The position numbers and the translations under genes were made by a program. A stretch of DNA of 64,000 bases from contig NC_080082.1 of NCBI RefSeq assembly GCF_949987535.1, forward strand, positions 30,375,511 through 30,439,510. The letters are read 5' to 3'. Source of the stretch: Balaenoptera acutorostrata. Lineage: Eukaryota > Chordata > Mammalia > Artiodactyla > Balaenopteridae. This document shows positions 47,951 through 58,260 of the stretch, piece by piece (within the stretch, counting starts at the first letter, position 1; each line of letters starts with the position of its first letter). The notes beneath the pieces were generated by a model, which was not told where the DNA came from, did not search any database, and saw nothing but the letters and a program-made list of their open reading frames with translations.

Positions 47951-48250
47951 GGAGTCTCTTCTGCTCAAGCGCCAACATTGCCGTTCGTGGCCCCTTTTTA
48001 ATTAAAATAAAAGAAAAGAAAATGAGATTTTACGACTGCTTGCGTAGAAGAGAAATAGAAATAGGTCTGGATTTCATTTGCCTTTATGCCAACACAGTGA
48101 AAGTGTGCATCTTGCTTCTTGCAAAAAGCAGACGTTCTCGTGCTATGGGCCCCAGGGGCGCGGTGCCCGCAGCATCTCCTGGCAAAGTCGGCCCCGAGCG
48201 GGGGCAGCCGGAGAGGCAAAAGGTCACGCGGGGGAAGAGGTGAGCTTCGC
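47160..48250. promoter_or_regulatory. CpG-rich island over and beyond the TIMM29 retrocopy
   Basis: The only long GC- and CpG-rich stretch in the window. Most of it is the GC-rich TIMM29 coding copy, but a second GC-rich block (about 48150-48240) lies outside the retrocopy, after an AT-rich gap at 48000-48060. Whether it acts as a promoter is unknown. Confidence 0.5.
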
Positions 48251-48485
48251 TTTAAAGGAACCTGGAATCAAACTTGCACTCAGCTACTTATTCCTGTTCG
48301 GCTTCAGGCAAGTTATTTGCTCTTTCTGAGCCTCAAGTTTCTCCGACGTAAAATAAGGATAATAAATCAGAGCAGCTCCCTAGGATTGTGGTGAGGGTTG
48401 AATGAGACAGTCCTCCAGACTCAGGACTTTACGATTGCTCAGTGTCTGACATTTAGTAAGCGCTCCATAAATGGCGGCTGTTACT
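48251..48485 (+). repeat. MIR SINE
   Basis: 'cctggaatcaaacttgcactcagctacttatt', 'aggcaagttatttgctctttctgagcctcaag', 'attgtggtgagggttgaatgagac', 'agtaagcgctccataaatggc' are MIR words in order. Confidence 0.85.
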
Positions 48486-48936
48486 CGTCTTCTTATTTTA
48501 TTATCATCGTCTTCCCTAAGGGTTTGACCCATTTGGCCAGTATGGTGGCTCAGCTCAGAGCAGGGCCGACACCTGTCTGCCCACCCACTTCCTCCCTGGC
48601 AAGGTGAGCAGGGATCTTTCCTCCTGCAGGCATTCGGCCTAATTCATGGTAGCCTCACTTTGGGTTCCTCTCATAAAGGGCATGTGGGCCCATCGGGCTG
48701 CAGAGCCAGCTCGTTGGTAACGCCCACCCCTAGGCACAAGCTGATGAGCCTCACCTGTGTTCATAGTTTGGGGGGGCAGTGATGGTAGCAGCCATCGCCC
48801 TGCTCTGTGACTACTGAGATTATCCCATTCTAGGGTGCTAAAAACCCACAATCATTATTTAACGCATTTGGTTGCGTTTCAAGCCTTTTTTTTTTTTTTT
48901 TTTTGCTATGTACACAGATTATTATAAAATTTTAAA
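48486..48936. other. unique sequence, ends in T run
   Basis: No element recognised. T run at about 48886-48904. Confidence 0.35.
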
Positions 48937-48946
48937 AAGTACATGA

Positions 48947-49252
48947 GGGCTTCCCTGGTGGCGCAGTGGTTGAGAATCTGCCTGCCAGTGCAGGGGACAC
49001 AGGTTCGAGCCCTGGTCTGGGAAGATCCCACATGCCGCGGAGCAACTAGGCCCGTGAGCCACAACTACTGAGCCTGCGCGTCTGGAGCCTGTGCTCCACA
49101 ACAAGAGAGGCCGCGATAGTGAGAGGCCCACGCACCGCGATGAAGAGTGGCCCCTGCTTGCCGCAACTAGAGAAAGCCCTCACACAGAAACGAAGACCCA
49201 ACACAGCCAAAAATAAATAAATAAATAAATAAATTAAAAAAAAAAAAAAAAG
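48947..49252 (+). mobile_element. CHR-2-type tRNA-Glu SINE
   Basis: Complete copy with GGGCTTCCCTGG start, A and B boxes, (AAAT)n and A tail. The flanks AAGTACATGA (48937-48946) and AAGTACACGA (49253-49262) are an imperfect duplication, differing at one base. Confidence 0.93.
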
Positions 49253-49262
49253 AAGTACACGA

Positions 49263-50020
49263 TTTAAGTACCTGAATCTATTCTTACACGTTATTACTGG
49301 AGAGTAAAAAAGTTCCATGAAATTTGAGTGTGTGTGTTTGGGTCTTTTGCTAGCCTAAAGTTTCCATAACTACATCTGTTTAAGATTCTGTGGGTATGGA
49401 AATCTCATATTGTTGATCTAGAAGGGCTATTTTTGCTTTACCAAAGGCCAATCACACAGGTCAGTGGCAACCCCTCCCCCCACCCCCACCCCCACCCCCC
49501 CCCCCCCCCGCCTTGCTCAACTGCTATTCTTTGGGCATTAATTTTAATGTTTAAATAGCAAGTGCATTTTCCAAAGGCTGCATAAAGCACTAGATAAGCA
49601 GAAGACCACTGGCTCGGGAAGAGCAGAATGCTCAGCGAGGCCTTTCGCATAGAGAGAATGCTGAATATCTCCACCATTATTTCGCATCAGAATCAGTTAT
49701 GGTTGTCTGACTGATGGGCAATTTTTTCCCGACCTGCTCTCTTTGCAAGTGACCTATACTGTCTAGACAGTTGCATATTATTTATACATTCATTTCAGAT
49801 TTTATGATTTTTGTTTGTTTCAGTAAAGTCGTGCAGGTTTCATGCAGCCAACTCTTGGAAATGTACTGCATGAAAAGCCATATAATTGCACCAGGTGAAT
49901 GCTTTCTTTCTTAGAGTTGTGTCACCATTAAATTTTTTTAAAAAGTGTTTTTTTAAGAAAAGACCATTATATGAGCTCTGAAAAAAAATGAGACCAAACT
50001 TTCCAACTTCAGCCCAAACA

Positions 50021-50021
<1 letters not shown>
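49263..50021. other. unique sequence with C-rich tract
   Basis: Contains the C-rich tract at 49471-49509. Otherwise nothing recognised. Confidence 0.35.
49471..49509. repeat. C-rich tract (G-quadruplex-capable on minus strand)
   Basis: Runs of 5 or more C separated by single A or T, ending in about 15 C. The minus strand therefore has more than four G-runs with one-base loops. Confidence 0.9.

Positions 50022-50088
<67 letters not shown>
50022..50088. repeat. (CA)n microsatellite, about 33 repeats
   Basis: Uninterrupted CA dinucleotides over about 67 bp. The minus-strand open frame through it (50124-49840) is an artefact of the repeat. Confidence 0.98.
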
Positions 50089-50091
<3 letters not shown>

Positions 50092-52144
50092 CCTCCTATC
50101 TTCAGAGTACCAGCAGCAGGCCATGGAGAGAATTAAAGACAGCTAATTTCAAAGGTTCTTAATCAATTCAAGTTGATCCCATTTGTTGATTAGGGAGTCA
50201 AAACGCATTATTTGCATTCTGTTTCAAATTCAGAATTTTCTTGAGGAGATTTGAGGCTGGAGAAATCTCTTTCAGAGCGATCCCTTGGGCAATAAGGGAG
50301 TTAATTTGAAAACTCTGGTGAGTCTGATGGGTTTTGAAAGTTTCACATGAAACATTCATAATGGCTCCTTTTCAGGGTGGTGGATTTTGGTTGAGTGTGT
50401 GTGTGTGTGTACTTGTGTGCATGAGAGTTCTTCAGGAGTCATGAACCAGTGGCTGAAGCTTTGTGTAATTATCTGGGTAGTGAACAAAATGCCCCATTTC
50501 CATCCAGATACATGGTGTTCTGTAGACATTACAGTTGGAGAAGGGCGAATAGTACGAAGTTTAGGATTAAATGGAGGGACATTCCCTTCCTGAGGTGCAT
50601 CTGAAGCTGGGGGCTAATTCTGTGCAGGTCTCAGGCCCCAAGTCTGACCAGCCCCACTGCCTTGGATGCACAGTTTGGAACTCTGTCTTTTCCTGGCTTC
50701 ATTGTGGGAACACTTTCTACATGAGACTGAAATTTGGTATCGGTTCCTTCAAGCCCATGACCTGGTGAGCTGTGGGAGATGTGCTCTGACCAGCGTCAGA
50801 GGAAGTGAACCCGAGGGCCAGTTCTCCTGGGTGGACATGCTCAATGTAACCAGAAGTGAGGGCATGCATCTGGAAGTCCCTCCCCTCGGATTTCACCTTC
50901 CGCCCTCCCACCCCCAGTGAATTTTGCTAAAAAAATCCCAGCCCTGCTTAGAAAAGAAGCATGTTGATGTGTGTGCCCTACATATTGGAAGAAACTATTT
51001 CTTTGGGGCAAGATTATACATTAACCTACTTGCATCTCATGTATGTCATCTGGAGATGGTGAGAGTGAACATTTCATAGGAATTATATGAAGAAAACAAT
51101 GTAGCTCCAGCTGGATACAGTTTGTTCTGTATCTTTGGAGTCTCACCCCTAGCCCCTCAATACGTACCCACTTATACTGCTTCCCGTGTTCCATGGGGAG
51201 TCACAATGGACACCTTAAAATTGACCCTGGCCACCAAATTGTCAACCATGTTCTGTTTATCAGCCAACACCAACATTAAATCGTAAAACTTGCTTACCAG
51301 GTGGCTAAAGTTATTTGGGATGTAAAAATATCACAAAGAAAAAAGCAAACAGTCTTCACCACTCTTACAGAAAGGGAGAAAGTTTTACCTGTCTAAATAC
51401 CAATTCTAAAACACACCATTTCCTTCGATAATGGCAAAGTGGTCCTTTTCAAAGGCTGTTTCTTTCTCAGCTTTGATTTTATTTTCTATTCCATTCCTAC
51501 AGTATAAGATTAATTCCCACATTCTGCATATTGCCTGGAGTTCAGCGCACATGTTCACCGAGGTGTACAGCCCTCAAATAACTTTGGTGCCTCTTTCACC
51601 CACTGTTAGGAAGTATATTTAAAAGAAATTGCCTTTTATAGATTTAAGTTACAAAAGTACTGATATCATGCAAAAGGCAGTTTAACTCATGCAAGCATAC
51701 AAATAGGTAAATCTTAGGGAAAAAGATACCAAGGCTAATATGAATGTAAATAGGATTAGCTGCCTCCATTAGCAGCGGCTGTGAAATTTAAAGTACTTTC
51801 TGTTAGGTTATTCTTTAAAATACACATATATTTCATGCGTGCATTTGTAGATATTTGGGAATATATTCTACTTTGTCTTGGGCTTGAATTTTGTAACAGG
51901 TATAGACAACGGTCCTGACCTCCACTTATTGACAGCCAAAGTAGAAGGGAAATTTAACTTTCTTGATGGTTAAATATTTATTGATGTAGAATTTTAAATC
52001 TCTAGGAAAATAGGACAAACTTTGACCAAGAAAACATAGATTCATATTGCAAACAAATTAGAAAACCGAGCGTATAGTGGTTTTATTTTTCTTTTAAGAA
52101 AAGCCTTGTTTGTTCCCAAAGGTTGAATCAGATGTCAGTGAGCA
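50089..52144. other. unique sequence, nothing recognised
   Basis: A short (GT)n occurs at about 50395-50411. No exon or repeat family is recognised over 2 kb. Opposing open frames at 50571-50920 are chance frames. Confidence 0.35.
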
Positions 52145-52152
52145 GTTTAGAG

Positions 52153-52465
52153 CGGGGATTGGCAAACAGTAGCCAATGGGCTGGATCCAACTCTCTGCCT
52201 GTTTTTGTTCATCCTCCAAGGTAAGAATGGTTTTCACATTTTTCAATGGTTATAAAAAAATCAGAAAAACAGTACTTCATGACACATAAAAATTAAGTTA
52301 AATTCAAAACTTAGTATCCATAAATAAAGTTTTATTGGAATATGGCCATGATCACGTGTTTAAATATTGGCCGCTTTCTCTAATAGCAGATTTGAGGAGC
52401 TTATGGCCTCTAGGGTCTAAAAGATTTACCACTTGCCTTTCACAGAAAAAGTTTGCCAGCTCTAG
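52153..52465. mobile_element. hAT-type non-autonomous DNA transposon
   Basis: Ends GGGGATTGGCAAAC and GTTTGCCAGCTCTAG form terminal inverted repeats. A perfect 8-bp duplication GTTTAGAG flanks it (52145-52152 and 52466-52473), diagnostic for hAT. The interior has 'taaataaagttttattggaatatggcca', a word of a common eutherian hAT family. No transposase frame. Confidence 0.9.
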
Positions 52466-52689
52466 GTTTAGAGTAAAAGTATCTTTATGCACTTTATTGT
52501 TGAGAATCAAAATTACGTTATTGGAGTTGGAAATCCGTTCTGAAAAGAATCTCTCATATTTGTTTACATTGAGATTATTTTCTTAGCTAGAAGCATCAGA
52601 AACAGATTATAGGTAATAAGGCATTTTTAAAAATTAGGCCACAAGCTAACAGAGCACCTAAGGGCTACAGATATGAGTCTTTGGAAGGA

Positions 52690-52925
52690 GGTGTGGTCAA
52701 GTGAGAGGGAAGAGCCTGGATCTGGAGTCCAACTTCCTGGGCTCACATCTCCGGTCTGCGACATAAGTTATCATGCTTATCCTTCTTGCTCCATAGTTTC
52801 CTTCTCAGTAAAATGGGGGCAATAATGAAAACTTGTCTCATAGGGCTTTTCCAGAATTAAATGAGATGATGCATTAGCACATGTTTAGAAGAGTGCCCGG
52901 TCTGCAAACCTCAGTTAGCGCTGGT
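52690..52925 (+). repeat. MIR SINE
   Basis: 'ggagtccaacttcctgggctcacat', 'tccttctcagtaaaatgggggcaataatg', 'ttccagaattaaatgagatgatgc' in MIR order. Confidence 0.85.
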
Positions 52926-55311
52926 TATTTTATTTTTTTTAATATAGGATGTTGGCATTTAAATCCTTGTGTATTCTGAGGGTTCACTTCCATAATAGAA
53001 GCACCTATTCTTTAGGTCACAATATTTTGAAAGGGTTCATTAGGTAACATCACTTTGGGGTTTGGGAACACTTCCATGTGATGTGCATGCCAGCTGAGGA
53101 TAAAATGCTAAAAATATGGCTTGCAGGAGTCAGTTTTCTCAGGCTATGCTGAGGAATGCGATGGGACCAAAAGAATTGCTGAATTGATTTGCTTCAATCC
53201 AGCCTGTGCTATAGTACTTAATTTTAGATCTAGTTAAGAATATTCACTTAGTCCATCAATTTCACATGAAGACATCAAGGTCCAGAGACTGGGATAGACT
53301 CAGCCAAGCCACACAATAAAGCAACCCCAGGGCCATGAGAGAACTCAGGACTTACAACTCTCAGACCTGGAGCCTAACAGTAAAAACACATGCACTCAGC
53401 ACCCTTTTTCTTAGACCATGATACTTAGCACGGTGCCCAGCACTTAGTAAGTACTCAGTAAACACAAGAACAACAAAAACAACAAAAAAGAATGAATGAA
53501 TGAGCTACCTGAAATCTTCAAAGCCCTTGAAAACACACACAAGCATGAGAAAGATTTATTCCAATGGTTAAATGAAGAAAACTCTCCACAGAGAACTCTT
53601 TATGGTAGATCTGCCCCAGTATCTTACACCTGAGCACCTGCTGTGATCAGTAGAGTCCAGTCCATCACTTTTTTTGCCAGTAAGAGTTTGAATGATTAGT
53701 GGTTCAGTCCATACATAATGAGTTTATGCTTTTTCCTTTTCCTTTTCACCTACTCATAATTTATATTATAGTGGTATATTATATGAATCTCTATAAACCA
53801 CCTCCAATACATATTGGAATAAGGTAAAGTGTGCATAAATAAATGAATGGATATATGGATGGATAAAGTACATAAAAGTGAGAAGGAGAATACATGGAGA
53901 AGTAGGTAAAAAAGAGACGGTCAGTCTACAGCCATAAATCGCTTAGATTGGTATGCAGTAGGTGCTTAATGAATATCGGTTGACAGGATAGCTAGATTAA
54001 TATATTTTAGAAAGCTTTTCAACATGCAAAACTGCAACAAAATGTAACCTGACCATTAACTTGACCAAACTGGGCACATTGTTCCAGAGCCCTGGAGTTA
54101 GATGAGCTTTTTTCTGTCTGGCCTCACAAGGAGCATGGGAATACAAGGGCACCTCCTTCCCAGACCAAGTTTGATGCATGAAAATCTAGATTCCCAAAAC
54201 AGATCAAAGAGGCATGCATCTCACTATTCATTCATTCATTGAGTCCCCACATTTTTGCCAGACCAGTACTAGATGTTGGAGATCCAAAGCATTGTGCTTA
54301 CCCTCCTGGAGCTTATAGTCTAGAAGAGCAACTAACATTAAACAGATATTCACAAAATATTACAACATAGTTACACTTCACTAGAGAGGGTGCCCCAGGA
54401 TATGGCATGTGAAGATTGGTTTGGCTAAATGGTACCTTTATTTAGCAAACCTTTAGTGGAGAAGACCTGATGGAGGAGGACAGATTTAATAATATATGTT
54501 CTCCTGGGGTTTAAAGGTGTGTGAAGTCCTTCCCACAGGTGGGATGAATGATCACAATCCAACCATCAGCACTTTGGGACATTTCTGTTCTCAGTGGAAA
54601 GCTTGTAAAACCAAGAGTCAGAGAGACCCATTGATCTAGAACTACCTTGGTCCACATAGGTCTCTCTTCTAAGGCTGTATGCACAAAGCCGAGGTCGTTT
54701 GGAGGAAGCAGGAAAGAACTCAACTTTTGAAGATGCAGCAAAGGATTAGACAGCCCTGTTAGCTGACTGCATAACTGGTTCATCAATTGGCTGCTGTCTC
54801 AATGTGATTATGAATATTCCTCTCACATAAATAATAAATAATTGATATTTTAAATAAGCATCATTAATAATTTATGAACTTGATAATTTGGTGGAAGCAT
54901 TTGATGAGTGCCTAGATTGTACAAAACATTGATCTACATGCTGTGGAGATGGGGGCCTCGAAGGTGTGCCACTCACATCTCCCTTCCAGAAAGAACTTGC
55001 CATTCAGCTACAAGGAAGGCAGTTACTTCACAGCCTCTATTTGTTGGCCTTCAGAATCCACCTCAGCTTTCAGCCAAGACCATGCTCTTCCTAGGCAGTC
55101 CCTAGGTCTTGGCCATTTTTGCCCAATGCAGAGCTCCACCAACGGCAACCATTGTTCTGGAGCTTCCCGTTGAATTGGTTAAGACTTTATCGGATGAACA
55201 TTATGTTCTGAGGCTCTTTCTTCCTAATCCTGCTTCCTCCCCACTTTTCATTTCACTGGTATCAGCTCTGCATTGTGGTCCGATCTTACTTCCTCCTTTG
55301 TACCAGTCTCC
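52926..55311. other. mostly unique, several MIR/L2-class scraps
   Basis: MIR-like scraps lie at about 53270-53350 and 53400-53470. An L2/MIR-class piece lies at about 54225-54370 ('attcattcattcattgagtcccc', 'cctggagcttatagtctagaag'). No exon recognised. Confidence 0.4.
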
Positions 55312-55822
55312 CTTCTAAGATGGTTCCCAATGATTCCCAGTCTCCCAGCATTCACGCCCTTGTGTAATCTCCTCTCCTTGGCTATTGGCTAGACCTAATG
55401 ACTCACTTTTAATAAATGGAAATCAGCCAAAAAACGATGGGAAGTCATTTCTGTGACTTCGGTCTCCCTAGGACTCTCTTGCTCTCTCCCCCATTTGCTC
55501 ACTGTGATGAAGCAGGCTGCCATATTGTGAGCTGCCCTATGGAAAGGCAAGAAATTTAGGGTAGACTCCAGCCAATAGTCACCTGAGGGCCTCAGATCAA
55601 TAGCGTTCAAGGAACTGAATTCTGTCAACAACCATGTAAGTGATCTTGGAAGCAAGTCCTTCTCCATTTGAGCCTTTGGATAAGACCAGAGTTTCAGCTG
55701 ACACTGATTGCAGCCTTGTGAGAGACCTTGAGTCAGAAGTACCTAGTTAACTTGTGCCATATTCTTGACCCACAGTAACTATGGGGTAATTTGTTACACA
55801 GCAATGACTAAATAACGCATCC
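55312..55822 (+). repeat. MLT1-type MaLR LTR
   Basis: 'gcattcacgcccttgtgtaatctcct', 'gctattggctagacctaatgact', 'cagctgacactgattgcagccttgtgagagacc', 'ggggtaatttgttacacagcaatgactaaataac' are MLT1 words in order to the 3' end. Non-coding solitary LTR. Confidence 0.8.
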
Positions 55823-56430
55823 ACTTTTATCTTTCATAGACATTACTCCTTTCTGGAGAACCCAGCTGGCACATAGTTCATCAAATCTGAGCTTTGGGAG
55901 GAAAGTCAAGGTGGGAAATGCAGACCTGATGGTCAGCAGCATAGACGTGGAACAAGAGATGCTATCATTTGGGAGCGCGAGGTTGAGAAGAGAAGGGATC
56001 GGGTTGGGATCTGTGCGTAGCTTCAGGCATTGGAAGAAGAGCCAGCCAAGGAGACAGAGGAGGGATCAGAGAGCTTCCTCCTCTGGGACATCTTTCCTCA
56101 CTCTTCCGTAACTCCTCCCCACTGCTCCCCTGCAGGGGTTGGTGAGATGCTCCCCCACTCCCACCACCCCGTTTCCTCCCAATGCAAGTCATCCTGCTGT
56201 ATCACAATTGTTGATTTCAGTGTCAACCTCCCTAAGAACCCACAAGAGATCCTTGAGGGCAGGGCTAGTGTCTTCTTCACCTTGACTTCCCAGTGTTTCA
56301 CAAGGCTGGTGCTTAGTAGGAACCCATGTAATGTGTGCACAAATGTATGATCAGAATGTATGAAACCAGCAAAATGGGATGTAAGTTTGACTGTTAAAAC
56401 ATAACTCAGTGAACAATTCTGTATTAAAAC
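55823..56430. other. unique sequence, nothing recognised
   Basis: Open frames on both strands overlap at 55911-56350 and have no recognised product. Confidence 0.35.
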
Positions 56431-56440
56431 TTTAAGAGGG

Positions 56441-56742
56441 GGGCTTCCCTGGTGGCGCAGTGGTTAAGAATCCGCCTGCCAATGCAGGGGACACGGGCTC
56501 GAGCCCTGGTCTGGGAAGATCCCACATGCCGTGGAGCAACTAAGCCCGTGGGCCACAACCACTGAAGCCCGTGCGTCTAGAGCCTGTGCTCCGCAACAAG
56601 AGAAGCCACCGCGATGAGAAGCCCACGCACCACAACGAAGAGTAGCCCCCACTCGCCGTAGCTAGAGAAAGCCCGTGCGCAGCAACGAAGACCCAACGCA
56701 ACCAAAAATAAATAAATAAATAAAATAAATCTAAAAAAAAGA
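56441..56742 (+). mobile_element. CHR-2-type tRNA-Glu SINE
   Basis: Start GGGGCTTCCCTGG, A box TGGCGCAGTGG, B box variant GGCTCGAGCCC, (AAAT)n tail. The flanks TTTAAGAGGG (56431-56440) and TTTAAGAAGG (56743-56752) are a near-perfect duplication. Confidence 0.93.
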
Positions 56743-56752
56743 TTTAAGAAGG

Positions 56753-58089
56753 TAGATCTCAAGTTCCTTACTGTAATTAGAGAAAAAAAAAAACCTAAAC
56801 CAAAAAACTATAGCTCAGCTTTGTCTACATCTGCCCTGGAATACATGCAAAGTAATATATGCAATTTTCTCAGTTAACCTTCCTAACTCTGTGAGACAGT
56901 GACTGCTATTTCCCACTTCACAGGGAGGAGACCAAAAATGATGCATTAGCTAGTGGGCAGCAAAGATAGAGCTTGAATGTGGGGACTTTGAGGTCCCGCT
57001 CTGCATGGGAACTAAAAGTTAGGTGAAGGCTCCCCAGCCTTCAGTCTGGACTTAGAATCTGCTTCTCTCGTGTCCAGGGGCTGAGTCTCCAGGCAGTAGA
57101 ATCTGCCTTCCCTTCTCCCTTCAGTCATCTGGATCCTGGGAAGTTCAGTCCCTTCTGGCTGAGATCTCTGGGGTGACTGGCCAGGTTGGGTGAAATGTCT
57201 GAGATCAGCTTTTTGTGGGGAGAGGCTGGCCTGTAAACAGGAATAGTATTCTAACCGCTTACCACCCAGCATGCTCTGTTTACCTGTGGTTGGCTTCAGT
57301 GTCATGAAGATACAGACATCATCTGTCCTTTGAACTATGTCACAACTATTTGTTGCAAAGTAAAAATTTCATCAATAAGCAAGTCATTTTTCTTCCTTTT
57401 GGATCATTCCTCCTTACCCATCCCTCCCCTGCCCTAAATTGACAAGGCATATGGCTGTTATATAGATACCATCTCAATAAGCTGATTTTTCCTGGCAACG
57501 TCAACAATATGATGCAATAATGTGAGGATTGTACACATGCAGGTACAAAAGCTTTTGAAGTATCAGGGTGGGTACTTGTGGTATAAAATCTGCATGCTGA
57601 GTGAGCATCTGCTGGTCACTGTCTATTCATATTATGACAATAGCCAGTTACTTGCACAATTACTGGGCACCTTTTGGTTAGATGCATACCATGTTTTTCC
57701 AAGAACAATACCTTTTTTTCCAAAAAATACCTGGAAATGGTCATGGAAAGTGTCCTTTGTTGATTTGACTCAGTTAAACAATGATTTCAAATAACTTTTG
57801 ATCTAAATTTCTGTATAGGACCTCCAAATAAACCACTTAGTGACAAGCTTTATCTGTTTCTAGTTTATGATAGAGCAAAAAGAAAATTTATTGTAGGGTC
57901 CAGGAAATACTTCCTTAATCTCGATGCGTCCTATCACTACAGGGAGTGGCTTTGAAGAAGCGGAGATATCAGCTCAGCAAATGAAACCAGAATAAGGCAA
58001 GGATGCTGCTTTGATAGGAGAATTAGTTAGTTCCACTCGCAAAGAGGCTACAAGGCAGTGGGACAAGCATAAACTTAGGAGACCTTGCT
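56753..58089. other. mostly unique, one MIR
   Basis: MIR-like piece at about 56850-56990 ('acttcacagggaggagaccaaa', 'gctagtgggcagcaaagatagagcttgaa'). The plus-strand frame at 57522-57794 has no recognised product. Confidence 0.4.
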
Positions 58090-58260
58090 TCTCTATTGAA
58101 AGTGTGGTCCATGGGCCAGCAGCGTGAACATCACCTGAGAGCTTGTGTAAAATGCAGAAACTCAGGCCCTACCTTAGACCCGTGGAATCAGAATGTGCAG
58201 GTTAACAAGAGACCCAGGTGATTCTTATGCACATTAAAGTCTGAAAAACTGCTGTAGCAC
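58090..58260 (-). mobile_element. MER5A-type hAT miniature transposon, antisense
   Basis: 'agtgtggtccatgggccagcagcg', 'aacatcacctgagagctt', 'aaaatgcagaaactcaggccc', 'aatcagaatgtgcaggttaacaagagacccagg' match MER5A in antisense order. Confidence 0.8.

Noticed and set aside
47030..47968. 312-codon open frame on the minus strand
   Set aside because: It uses the TIMM29 frame only over 47680-47567 and elsewhere runs through the wrong frames and the 3' UTR of the retrocopy. It stays open because the sequence is GC-rich.
47314..48243. 309-codon open frame on the plus strand
   Set aside because: Antisense to the TIMM29 retrocopy, low-complexity Ala/Arg/Gly/Pro composition, no family resemblance. A GC-driven chance frame.
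49840..50124. Cys-Val repeat protein frame on the minus strand
   Set aside because: Translation of the (CA)n microsatellite.
55312..55822. Possible provirus around the MaLR LTRs
   Set aside because: The LTR-like sequences at 20.6, 23.2, 28 and 55.3 kb are solitary and diverged, with no gag, pol or env-like frames between or beside them.
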